NCBI GenBank assembly: GCA_041389495.1
Contig: JAWKRT010000001.1
Span: 992,001 to 1,056,000 of the forward strand
Length of the DNA: 64,000 bases
Source of the DNA: Myxococcota bacterium
Lineage (GTDB): Bacteria; Myxococcota_A; UBA9160; UBA4427
Direction of reading: 5' to 3'
The stretch's first letter is position 1, and each line of letters starts with the position of its first letter. Positions 1 to 7,555 of the stretch are shown here, one piece after another. The notes beneath the pieces are model-generated. The model was not told the DNA's origin, searched no databases, and worked only from the letters and a program-made list of their open reading frames with translations. A program made the translations under genes and the position numbers.

Positions 1-198
1 CTCCACACGCGCGATCGAGCGCGCGAGCCATCCGTCGGCCGGGAGAGTCGGGCGCGATCCGCGCGGGCGTCGAGGTTCGGCGCCAGTTGGAGCGAACGCG
101 GGCTCGGCAACGGGGCTCGGAGTCCGGAAAGCGAAGCGGGGCTCGATGGTCGCCCCGGACGTCGACTCGCGAGCCGAAGGCGGAAAGGAGCGGACGAC

Positions 199-822
199 AT
201 GCGCGGAGCCGATGCGATGCCCGCTCGTTCTGCCTCCCCCGGCGCGCGTCCCGTGCGACGCGCGCGGACCCTCCTGCTCTCCGGACTGTGTGCCTTCCTC
301 GTCCTCGACGGCGCCGACTTCCGCGCCGCCGAGGTCGGCGCTTCCGAGCGCGCGGCCGTCGTCGACCTCGCCGCCACCCCCGCACCGCCGAAGGGCCTCG
401 ACGCGACGGGAATTCGCGAGGTCCTCGACCGCTGGAACCCGTCGCTCGACGAGACGACGCGCGCGCGCATCGCGCGCGCGATCGACCGCTACAGCCGCCA
501 GTACTCGCTCGACCCGGCGCTCGTGACCGCCGTCGTCGTGGTCGAGAGCAGCGTTCGCCCCTGGGCGCACAGCCCCAAGGGCGCGATCGGTCTCATGCAG
601 GTGATGCCGCACATGATGGACCCGCTCGGTCTCGCCGGGAACCCGACGACGATCGAGAGCAACATCGAGGCGGGGTGCTGGATCCTCTCGGACAACATCG
701 AGCGGCTCGGTGAGGAGCGCGGCATCTCGGCCTACTTCTGGGGCTCGAACATCCGGAACCTCGCCTATCTCGAGAAGGTGCGAGAGGCCCGGGAATCCTT
801 CCTTCGCGCGCGCCCGTCCTGA
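199..822 (+). CDS. Lytic transglycosylase, SLT domain (secreted or membrane-anchored)
   Basis: A 207-residue protein with a hydrophobic segment at about residues 22-38 after an arginine-rich start, suggesting an uncleaved anchor or a signal peptide. The SLT fold covers residues 85-190: the catalytic Glu is Glu116 in VVVVESS, followed by the family motif GAIGLMQVMP. Family members cut the MurNAc-GlcNAc bond of peptidoglycan and release 1,6-anhydro ends. The ATG at 199 is chosen because AAAGGAGCGG lies about 8 bases upstream; an in-frame Met six residues later is possible. The gene is short for a soluble lytic transglycosylase and lacks the long alpha-superhelical part of Slt70, so it resembles the compact MltE/EtgA type. 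Function assignment is good; the specific role is not known. Confidence 0.85.
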   Translation: MRGADAMPARSASPGARPVRRARTLLLSGLCAFLVLDGADFRAAEVGASERAAVVDLAATPAPPKGLDATGIREVLDRWNPSLDETTRARIARAIDRYSRQYSLDPALVTAVVVVESSVRPWAHSPKGAIGLMQVMPHMMDPLGLAGNPTTIESNIEAGCWILSDNIERLGEERGISAYFWGSNIRNLAYLEKVREARESFLRARPS

Positions 823-840
823 CGGCGAGGTCGCGCGCGC

Positions 841-1725
841 ATGACCCCTCTGTCCACCGAGGTCGTTCGCCGCGAATCCTCGTTCCGCGCCTCCGACGGC
901 CTTCGTCTCGTGAGCCGGTCGTGGCGCGCCGCCGGCGAGCGAGCTGCTCGCGGACGCGTCGTGCTCGTGCACGGCTTCGGCGAGCACAGCGGTCGGTACG
1001 ACGAGATGGCCGCATGGCTCGTCGATCGCGGCTTCGCCGTCGACGCCTACGACCACCGCGGCCACGGCCTGTCCGAGGGGCATCGCAACTTCGTGCCACG
1101 CGCACGCGGCTTCGATGCCTACGTCGACGACCTCATGACGTTCCTCGCCCTGCTCGCCGGCGAACGCGAGGAGGCTGCACGCATCCTCGTCGGACATAGC
1201 ATGGGTGGGCTCGTGGTGGCGCGCGCACTCGCGCGGCGCGGTCCGGACGTCGCCTGCGCCGTGATCTCGGGTGCCGCCCTCGCGGTGTCCCCCGGCTTCT
1301 CCCGCACGAAGCAGTGGCTCGCCCGCGCGCTCGCGGTCGTCGCACCGCGGCTCGCGATGGAATCGGGGCTCCCCGTGGCCGGCCTGTCGCGCGACCCCGA
1401 GGTCGTCCGGCGCTACGAGGCCGACCCGCTCGTGTGCACCCGGATGACGGCGGGCCTCGCCGCCGCCATGCTCCGAGCGCAGATCGAGACCGCGTGCGAG
1501 GGGTCGCGGGTCCGCGTCCCGCTGCTCGGCCTCCACGGTGCCGACGATCCGATCTGCCCCGCGCGAGGGACCGAGCGCTTCCTCCGCGACGTCGCGACAC
1601 CGCGCAGCGCCTTCGAGGCGTACGCTGGTCTGCGCCACGAGATCTTCAACGAGCCCGAGCGGGTCGCGGTCTGGGAGGACGTGGTCGCGTTCGCGGCGGG
1701 CGACGGCGAGGAGGGGCGGGCGTGA
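841..1725 (+). CDS. Alpha/beta hydrolase, monoacylglycerol lipase/lysophospholipase-like
   Basis: A 294-residue protein with the serine hydrolase elbow GHSMGG (nucleophile Ser120), an oxyanion-region motif VHGFGEHSGRY, the pattern YDHRGHGLSEG typical of the monoglyceride lipase/PldB group, and a C-terminal His in GLRHEIFNE; the acid is probably the Asp in GADDPICP. The family hydrolyses monoacylglycerols or lysophospholipids. No signal peptide is visible, so it is probably cytoplasmic. The stop overlaps the GTG of moaC (GTGA), so the two are likely translated from one mRNA, although the functions are not obviously linked. Substrate is not predictable from sequence alone. Confidence 0.85.
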   Translation: MTPLSTEVVRRESSFRASDGLRLVSRSWRAAGERAARGRVVLVHGFGEHSGRYDEMAAWLVDRGFAVDAYDHRGHGLSEGHRNFVPRARGFDAYVDDLMTFLALLAGEREEAARILVGHSMGGLVVARALARRGPDVACAVISGAALAVSPGFSRTKQWLARALAVVAPRLAMESGLPVAGLSRDPEVVRRYEADPLVCTRMTAGLAAAMLRAQIETACEGSRVRVPLLGLHGADDPICPARGTERFLRDVATPRSAFEAYAGLRHEIFNEPERVAVWEDVVAFAAGDGEEGRA

Positions 1726-2219
1726 GCGATCGCTTGACGCACCTCGACGCGCAGGGGCGCGCTCGCATGGTCGACATCGGCGACAAGCCGATGACGCGCC
1801 GCGAGTGCGTGGCCCGCGGCGAGGTGCGCATGGAACGCGCGACGCTCGAACGCATCGCCGAAGGGGCGATCGCGAAGGGCGACGTGCTGGCGACCGCGCG
1901 GATCGCGGGCATCCAGGCGGCGAAGCGCACGCACGAGTGGATCCCGCTGGCCCACCCCCTCCCGCTCGATGCCGTCGAGGTCGTGCTCACCCCCGACTCG
2001 GCCGGCGGGCGACTGCGGATCGAGGCCCGCGCGAGTGCCACCTGGCGGACGGGGATCGAGATGGAGGCGCTCGTCGCGGTGTCGGCCGCGGCGCTCACGG
2101 TGTACGACATGTGCAAGGCCGTCGATCGCGGGATGGAGGTCGGGCGCGTGCGGCTGGTGCGCAAGACGGGCGGCAAGAGCGGCGACTGGGTGCGCGTCGG
2201 CGAATCCGAGGAGGCGTAG
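1722..2219 (+). CDS. moaC: Cyclic pyranopterin monophosphate synthase MoaC
   Basis: A 165-residue protein matching MoaC along its length: DIGDKPMTRREC near the N terminus, the active-site region HEWIPLAHPLPLD, the ALTVYDMCKAVDR motif and the C-terminal lysine-rich KTGGKSGDW. MoaC works with MoaA in the first step of molybdenum cofactor synthesis, turning 3',8-cyclo-GTP into cyclic pyranopterin monophosphate. The GTG at 1722 is used because it gives the correct MoaC N terminus and forms a 4-base GTGA overlap with the upstream hydrolase gene. No other moa genes lie in the window. Confidence 0.95.
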   Translation: MSDRLTHLDAQGRARMVDIGDKPMTRRECVARGEVRMERATLERIAEGAIAKGDVLATARIAGIQAAKRTHEWIPLAHPLPLDAVEVVLTPDSAGGRLRIEARASATWRTGIEMEALVAVSAAALTVYDMCKAVDRGMEVGRVRLVRKTGGKSGDWVRVGESEEA

Positions 2220-2481
2220 CCGTCGCGTGTCGCCGTCTTTCGTTCGCGCTTCGCACGACGCGTCGCGGTCCCCATACTGTTTGTGATCGCTCCGCAGCGC
2301 GCGCGTGAGCGCCGAGCCACCTTCCCCGGCATCGGGAAAGGTGGAGACGACGCCGCGCAAGGCCGCTGCGCACGGCGATAGGGAGCAGCTCGCGGTGTCG
2401 GACCCGGACTCGAACGAAAAGACGGAGCCGGCGGAACCGCCCGTCACCGCCCGGGGTCCGTTGCCCCGAAGGCGGACTTCC

Positions 2482-3144
2482 ATGGGCTACGAGATGGTGG
2501 AGCAAGGCCCGCTCGTGACGGATCGGGTCTTCTCTCGCACGCGCGCGCCGGACGAGATCGAGGATCCGGACCTCGAGCTCGTCGAGGCGTGGAAGGCGGG
2601 CGACGAGGGGGCGTTCGAGCAGCTCGTCCGCCGCCACCAGGCCCGCGTGTATCGCCTCCTCTATCGAATGATGGGCAGCCGCGAGGAGGCCGAGGACGTC
2701 GCACAGGACTGCTTCCTCAGCCTCTATCGCCACGGCAAGCGCTTCCGCAGCGAGGCCCGCTTCTCGACCTTCGTCTACCGCGTCGCCGCGAACGCGGCGC
2801 TGAACCGGCGTCGGACGCTCGGCCGCGCGCGCGCGCGTATCGACAAGCTCGCGACGCGGCAGGCTGCGGGCGACGATCTTCCGAGCTCCCCGCGCGATCC
2901 CGAGGACAGCGCGCTCGGCAACGAGCTCACGCAGCACGTCCGCGACGCGCTCGACGAGCTCTCTCCTTCCCTGCGACTTCCGGTCGTCCTCTACGACATC
3001 GAGGGCCTCGCCTACGGCGAGATCGCCGAGATCCTCGACATCGCGGAAGGCACCGTGAAGTCGCGCATCCATCGTGCCCGGCAGGCGCTGCGCGAGCGCC
3101 TGAGTGGGCTGCTTCCGGGAACTTCGCGAGGAGCCGATTCGTGA
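2482..3144 (+). CDS. ECF-type RNA polymerase sigma factor (RpoE-like)
   Basis: From the ATG at 2482 the product is 220 residues, the usual size of an ECF sigma factor. Region 2 runs from FEQLVRRHQARVYRLL through EEAEDVAQDCFLSLYRH and the NAALNRRR basic segment; region 4 contains LSPSLRLPVVLYDIEGL and the helix-turn-helix IAEGTVKSRIHRARQAL. A GTG at 2305 in the same frame would add 59 low-complexity residues (Pro, Ala, Glu rich); codon use there is still coding-like, so the longer form cannot be excluded. The downstream anti-sigma gene overlaps by 4 bases, the classic arrangement, so activity is probably held by that membrane protein until an envelope signal arrives. Confidence 0.9.
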   Translation: MGYEMVEQGPLVTDRVFSRTRAPDEIEDPDLELVEAWKAGDEGAFEQLVRRHQARVYRLLYRMMGSREEAEDVAQDCFLSLYRHGKRFRSEARFSTFVYRVAANAALNRRRTLGRARARIDKLATRQAAGDDLPSSPRDPEDSALGNELTQHVRDALDELSPSLRLPVVLYDIEGLAYGEIAEILDIAEGTVKSRIHRARQALRERLSGLLPGTSRGADS

Positions 3145-4049
3145 ATCACGCCGATGTTCGATCCAGGCTTCCGGAATACCTCGAGGGCGATCTCTCGCTC
3201 GATCGGCGTGCGCTCGTCGACGCGCACCTCGACGGGTGCGATTCCTGCACCGCGGAGCTCGACGAGCTGCGGACGACGATCCATCTCCTGCGGTCGCTCC
3301 CCGATGTCGAGCCGCCGCCGCAGCTCGTCGCGGACGTGATGCGGCGCATCCGTCTCGGCGAGGCGACGCCGAGCCTCGTAGAGCGCTTCCGGGAGTTCGC
3401 GTCGGAGCTCTTCGCGCCGGGCGTCGCGATTCCCGCCGGTGCCATGGTGATCGCGTTCGCCATGGCGCTGTCGACCGGCAAGTTCCAGGCGTCGACTCCG
3501 TTCTCCGTGGCGGGCGTCGCGCCAGCGGCCGAGCGCACTGCGGCCGCGCAGCTTCCGGTGATCCCGCGCGAGGCGCAGGTGCTGGCGACGGAGGCATTCG
3601 GAGGCCAGGCGGCGCGCGGGCGCGAGCCCAGCGCCTTCCGCGGCAGCAGCTCTCCGCTGACCGAGACCCGGCCGCCCGCGGTCTTCGAGGTGACCACGGT
3701 GTCGACGGATGGCGCGTCCGCCGGGGCGCCGCGCGTGCGCGTCGTCGCTCGTCCGCGGCCGGGGCATGCGCTCAGCGATTCGTTCGCGGGAGCGCCCCGC
3801 ACCGTCGACGAGTGGCTCGTCGTCGTCCGGCAGAAGCCGGCGGAGTTCGCGAGTCGTCAGGCTTCGCTCTCGCTCGCGGAGCGCGAACACTGGGTGCGCG
3901 CGCTGGCGCAGCGCGCCGTCGAGCAGGGAACGGCCGAGGAAGTGGTTCGCGCACTCCGCAACGGCGGCACGTCGGCATCCGTGGCGTTCGCCCGCTCGTT
4001 GGCCGCGGAGGCGCAGGTGGTGGCGGAGCAGATCGCGACCTCCCGTTGA
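3141..4049 (+). CDS. Membrane anti-sigma factor with zinc-binding ZAS domain
   Basis: The GTG at 3141 overlaps the sigma-factor stop (GTGA) and gives 302 residues. The N terminus carries the zinc-associated anti-sigma pattern: His3, then 25 residues, His29, three residues, Cys33, two residues, Cys36. A single membrane helix follows at roughly residues 95-113 (AIPAGAMVIAFAMALSTG). The remaining 190 residues would be periplasmic, Ala/Ser/Pro rich at first, with a more structured C-terminal part around VDEWLVVVRQKPAEF and a helical AQRAVEQGTAEEVVRALR tail. The family binds its cognate ECF sigma factor in the cytoplasm and releases it on proteolysis or redox change. The periplasmic sensor part is not recognised. 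Confidence 0.85.
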   Translation: MNHADVRSRLPEYLEGDLSLDRRALVDAHLDGCDSCTAELDELRTTIHLLRSLPDVEPPPQLVADVMRRIRLGEATPSLVERFREFASELFAPGVAIPAGAMVIAFAMALSTGKFQASTPFSVAGVAPAAERTAAAQLPVIPREAQVLATEAFGGQAARGREPSAFRGSSSPLTETRPPAVFEVTTVSTDGASAGAPRVRVVARPRPGHALSDSFAGAPRTVDEWLVVVRQKPAEFASRQASLSLAEREHWVRALAQRAVEQGTAEEVVRALRNGGTSASVAFARSLAAEAQVVAEQIATSR

Positions 4050-4115
4050 CGACGAGTCGGCGCGGGCTCGCGAGCGGGGCTTGGCCCGCTGCGCCCGGTC
4101 GATAACCTCGGAGCC

Positions 4116-5390
4116 GTGCCGCGACGTCCGTCGACGACCCGCTCGCTTCCCGAGGCTTCGCGCGTCGTCGTCGCGCTCGTCCTGTCGCTCGGCGCCATGG
4201 CGGGACGGGCGCTCGCGGACGCCGACGAGTTCGAACCCGACCGACTCGACTTCCAGCTCGAGGAGCCGGCGAGGTTCACGCTCCGCAATGTGTTCGCACC
4301 GCTGCTCGCCCCGTTCGTCGGCGGGCTCGGATACTGGTACGACACCCGCGACTTCGTGATCGAGTCCTCGCCCCCGGGCGCGCGGCTCGAGCTCTTCTAC
4401 ATCCGGGCCAACTTCCAGCGTCGCTACGAGCGCGCGGAGACACCCGTGACGCTCGTGCTGCCCTCCCGCATCGCCTCGCTCGATCGCGACGCGCTCCGGG
4501 TGCGCGCCTTCCTTCCCGGATTCCGGCAGGTCGAGACGACCCTGCCGATCCACACTGGGGAGAAGGGTCTCCTCCTCTCGTTCGAGCCGCTGCCGAACCG
4601 GCTCGATGCCATCGCGCATCGCTACCTCGCGGGTCGGGCGTCGCTCGAGCTCGTGACGACGGAGCTCGCGTCGGTGCGCGTGCAGCGCGAGGACGAGGGG
4701 TTCACGCTCTTCCTCGCGGAGACGGCGATGAGCGACGGCGTAGGCGCGGCGCTCGAGGGCGTCGAGGACGGCCTCGTCGCCGGGATCGTCGCGCGGCAGG
4801 TCGGCGAGGACCTCGCGGTGCGGGTCGCACTGCGCGACGGCGTCGCCGAGCGCGTCGAGCTGCGCTCGCGCAGCGCGTTCGACCCGGTGCGCGAACGGCA
4901 CACGTACTCGATCGATCTCGTCCCGGCGGATCGCGGCGCCGCCTCCGTGCGCGCTGCGATCGGCGCCCTCGAGCGGGCTGCGCAGGGCGATGTCGCGGGC
5001 TGTGCGCTCGTGTTCGACGCTGCACTCCGCGATGCGCTCGACGAGGCCTCGCTCGCGCGTTCCCTCGCTCCGCACGGCGACTTCACCGATCGCTACGTGC
5101 GGGGTGCGATGCGGCGGCTCGGCGAGCTGTCGCCCGACGGCGTGGTCGAGTTCGTCGACGGCACGACCTATCGCCCGGCCATCGATCTCGAGCTCGACGT
5201 GGCGCTGAGCCAAGCGAGCCGTGCGCGCGGGCTCCTCGCACTGCTGCGCACGTTCGCGGTGCTCGTCGACGGCGAGCACGCGCATGCGGCGCTCCACGGG
5301 CTCGTCGCGCCCGAGCTCGCTCGCGACGATTTCGAGGCGCGCCTCGCGCGCGCCGAGGCGGACGAGCGGACCTGCGCAGCGACGCGCTGA
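4116..5390 (+). CDS. Secreted protein of unknown function, PEGA-like segment
   Basis: A 424-residue protein with a GTG start and a signal peptide ending in GRALA before DADEFEPD, so it is exported. Residues 80-150 (IESSPPGARLELFYIRANF, then a region ending in PVTLVLPSRI) look like a PEGA-type beta domain, in which a small surface loop decorates envelope lipoproteins; this is a resemblance, not a firm match. The remainder is charged and helical with no catalytic pattern that I recognise. It follows the sigma/anti-sigma pair after 66 bases and may be co-transcribed, so it could be a target or modulator of that envelope-stress system (inference). Confidence 0.65.
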   Translation: MPRRPSTTRSLPEASRVVVALVLSLGAMAGRALADADEFEPDRLDFQLEEPARFTLRNVFAPLLAPFVGGLGYWYDTRDFVIESSPPGARLELFYIRANFQRRYERAETPVTLVLPSRIASLDRDALRVRAFLPGFRQVETTLPIHTGEKGLLLSFEPLPNRLDAIAHRYLAGRASLELVTTELASVRVQREDEGFTLFLAETAMSDGVGAALEGVEDGLVAGIVARQVGEDLAVRVALRDGVAERVELRSRSAFDPVRERHTYSIDLVPADRGAASVRAAIGALERAAQGDVAGCALVFDAALRDALDEASLARSLAPHGDFTDRYVRGAMRRLGELSPDGVVEFVDGTTYRPAIDLELDVALSQASRARGLLALLRTFAVLVDGEHAHAALHGLVAPELARDDFEARLARAEADERTCAATR

Positions 5391-5547
5391 GACTTCGACA
5401 CGGCGGACGTCCCGGAACGGCCGCGGAGCACGCGCCGGCGCGCATCGCGTGTGGATCCCGGCCGTGCATGCGCGCGCGGCGTCGATGGCGATCGCGCCCG
5501 CGCGATGCGGTCGCTACGATGCGCGCCCCCGGTCCTCCGAGATCCTC

Positions 5548-6321
5548 GTGTCCGACGACCACGCGGCCCGCCTCGCTGCGCTGCGCGAACTCAGCGCAGA
5601 GCGCGCTCTTCGAACCATCGACAGCCGACGAACGCGACCGCCGGTGGCACCGAGCGAGCCGGACCGCCCGCGCGAGCGGATGCACTCGCTCGGCGCGCGC
5701 TCGCTGTCGAATGCGGAGCTCGTCGCGCTCGTGCTCCGCAGCGGCGCGCGTGGGCGGGATGCGCTCTCGATCGCGCAGGAGGTACTGCGCGCGGTGGACG
5801 GGGTGGACGGCCTCGCGCGCGCGAGCGCGGCCGCGCTCGCGCGCCTCGATGGGCTCGGCCCCGCGACGGCGGGCTCGCTGTCCGCGGCGATCGAGCTCGG
5901 CCGTCGGGTCGCCTCGCGTCCCGTCCAGGCCGGCCACGTGCTGCGAGGGCCGGAGGACGTGCACCTGCACTTCGCGCCGCGGCTGCGCGATGCGGCGCGC
6001 GAGCGCTTCCTCGTGCTGCTCCTCGACGGGCGCCACCGCGTGCTCGGCGACGCGACCGTCTCGGTCGGGACGCTGACCGCGAGCCTCGTCCATCCTCGCG
6101 AGGTGTTCCGTCCCGCGCTCGCGCGCGCGGCGGCGGCCGTCGTGCTCGTGCACAACCACCCGAGCGGCGATCCGACGCCCTCCGCCGAGGACCGCCGCGT
6201 CACGAGCCGTCTCGCCGAAGCGGGCGAGCTTCTCGGTGTGCGCGTCGTCGACCACGTCGTGGTCGCCGAGCGCGGCTACTTCAGCTTCCAGCAGGCCGGG
6301 GAGCTCGGCGGCGACGTCTGA
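5548..6321 (+). CDS. radC: RadC family JAMM/MPN+ domain protein
   Basis: A 257-residue protein from the GTG at 5548; an ATG at 5485 in the same frame is an alternative. The N-terminal part has the UPF0758 helix-hairpin-helix region (RPRERMHSLGARSLSNAEL, LARLDGLGPATAGSL). The C-terminal JAMM metalloprotease-like site is intact: VLVHNHPSGDPTPSAED provides the His-x-His and Asp ligands. RadC was once linked to DNA repair, but its biochemical role remains unsettled. It stands alone between an unknown secreted protein and a PilZ gene, with no mobile element nearby although radC paralogues are often on such elements. Confidence 0.92.
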   Translation: MSDDHAARLAALRELSAERALRTIDSRRTRPPVAPSEPDRPRERMHSLGARSLSNAELVALVLRSGARGRDALSIAQEVLRAVDGVDGLARASAAALARLDGLGPATAGSLSAAIELGRRVASRPVQAGHVLRGPEDVHLHFAPRLRDAARERFLVLLLDGRHRVLGDATVSVGTLTASLVHPREVFRPALARAAAAVVLVHNHPSGDPTPSAEDRRVTSRLAEAGELLGVRVVDHVVVAERGYFSFQQAGELGGDV

Positions 6322-6437
6322 CGGCGGGACCTGCTCGCTGTGTGCACGCGCGCTGCGGATTCCGGCTAAAGGGGAGGGCGAGCGACCGCCGATAGGGGCG
6401 GTCGCGTCCGGAGGCCGGGAACGATCGGAGGCCGCCC

Positions 6438-6809
6438 ATGGCCCGAGTGAGCGTCGAGACTGCGGGACAGACCTTCTCCGAAGAGCGTCGTCGGTGGGAT
6501 CGCACCGATCTCGTCGTGCGCGTCGAGTATTCGACGGTCGACGATCTCTTCTCCGAGTTCACGCGCGACATCAACGAGGGCGGCGTCTTCATCGAGACCG
6601 ATGATCCGCAGCCGCTCGGCACCGCCGTGACGCTCCAGTTCCACCTCCCCGGCGCCGCCGATCCGGTGAAGACGTCGGGGATCGTCGTCCGCAGCAACGA
6701 CGGTGCGACCGGCGAGCCGATGGGCATGGCCGTCGAGTTCGAGGAGCTGCCGCCGAACGCACGCGCGCAGATCAACGAGATGATCCGCGCCCTCAGGCAG
6801 ACCCGCTAG
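6438..6809 (+). CDS. PilZ domain protein, c-di-GMP binding
   Basis: A 123-residue single-domain protein. The c-di-GMP motif is present: ERRRWDRTDLVVRVEY contains the RxxxR arginines, and the second half is DINEGGVFIET, close to the consensus (D/N)xSxxG but with Glu in place of Ser. The form with PilZ at the N terminus and a C-terminal EFEELPPNARAQINEMI helix matches the TIGR02266-like PilZ group common in myxobacteria. It probably senses c-di-GMP and acts on surface motility or polysaccharide, in line with the pilT-like gene elsewhere in the window. CGGAGG lies 7 bases before the ATG. Confidence 0.88.
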   Translation: MARVSVETAGQTFSEERRRWDRTDLVVRVEYSTVDDLFSEFTRDINEGGVFIETDDPQPLGTAVTLQFHLPGAADPVKTSGIVVRSNDGATGEPMGMAVEFEELPPNARAQINEMIRALRQTR

Positions 6810-6815
6810 CGAACG

Positions 6816-6841
6816 CGCGCCCGCACCGAAGCGCGGGCGCG
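6816..6841. terminator. Hairpin between convergent PilZ gene and ssb
   Basis: Perfect 9-bp inverted repeat, CGCGCCCGC and GCGGGCGCG, with an 8-base loop (ACCGAAGC), placed 7 bases after the PilZ stop and 38 bases before the ssb stop on the other strand. It could end transcription from both sides. There is no clear U tract. Confidence 0.55.
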
Positions 6842-6878
6842 ACCGACTCGCGCGCCGACCCGAGCCGACACGAACCGG

Positions 6879-7301
6879 TTAGAACGGGATGTCGTCGTCG
6901 GGCGGGCCGCTGCCGCCACCCGACTCCGGCGCACTGCCGCCTCCGCCGCCTGCCGCGCCTTCGCCACCGCGACCACCGAGGAACGTGATGTTGCTCGCGA
7001 CCACCTCGGTGACGCGTCGCTTCACGCCGTCGCGGTCCTCGTACTCGCGCGTCTGCAGGCGCCCCTCGACGTAGACCGTCCGACCCTTCGACAGGTACTG
7101 CGCCGCGAGCTCCGCGGTGCGACCCCACGCGACGATCCGATGCCACTCGGTGCGCTCGACGCGCTCGCCCGAGCTCTTGTCGTTCCAGTTCTCGCTCGTC
7201 GCGATCGAGAAGTTCGCGACCGCCTGACCGCTCTGCGTGTACCGCAGCTCGGGGTCGCGACCGAGATTGCCGATCAGGATGACCTTGTTGACGCCTGCCA
7301 T
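6879..7301 (-). CDS. ssb: Single-stranded DNA-binding protein
   Basis: The 140-residue product starts MAGVNKVILIGNLGRDPELR, the standard SSB N terminus, and has the OB-fold motifs YTQSGQAVANFSIA, WHRIVAWGRTAE and VYVEGRLQTREYEDRDG. A Gly/Ser-rich linker leads to the acidic tip DDDIPF that recruits replication and repair partners. The ATG at 7301 is chosen because a longer in-frame reading adds 70 non-conserved residues. It is divergent from ftsK and not in the rpsF-rpsR cluster, where ssb is often found. Confidence 0.97.
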   Translation of the reverse strand: MAGVNKVILIGNLGRDPELRYTQSGQAVANFSIATSENWNDKSSGERVERTEWHRIVAWGRTAELAAQYLSKGRTVYVEGRLQTREYEDRDGVKRRVTEVVASNITFLGGRGGEGAAGGGGGSAPESGGGSGPPDDDIPF

Positions 7302-7555
7302 GGTGGGGGATCTCCGTCGGAGGTGGGGTGGTCGGGGCGTGCGTGAGAGCGCGGCCCGGAGGGTGCGCGCCAGCATACCGGTGCGAACCCGGCGGCGCCG
7401 CCGATCGCCATGCGCACCGATGTCCGACGCCGCTCGCACCGGCCGCGTTTGCCCGCCCTCGACGCCGCCGGTACTCTCGCGCGGTTCCTTTCCGGGGGGT
7501 GAGGGACTCATGAACCAGCGAGCTCTCGCACCCTGCGACCGCAGGCAGGCCGCGC

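Noticed and set aside
1..198. Possible gene in the first 198 bases
   Set aside because: Frames are open on account of high GC, but none has a ribosome site or recognisable product; only the ribosome site of the first transglycosylase gene is supported.
3012..5297. A 761-codon open frame on the reverse strand
   Set aside because: It is antisense to the anti-sigma gene and the secreted protein gene, with an Arg/Glu-rich composition typical of mirrored high-GC codons, and no domain is recognised.
5548..6321. radC as a sign of a mobile or phage island
   Set aside because: No integrase, transposase, tRNA junction or composition change is near; the gene looks chromosomal.
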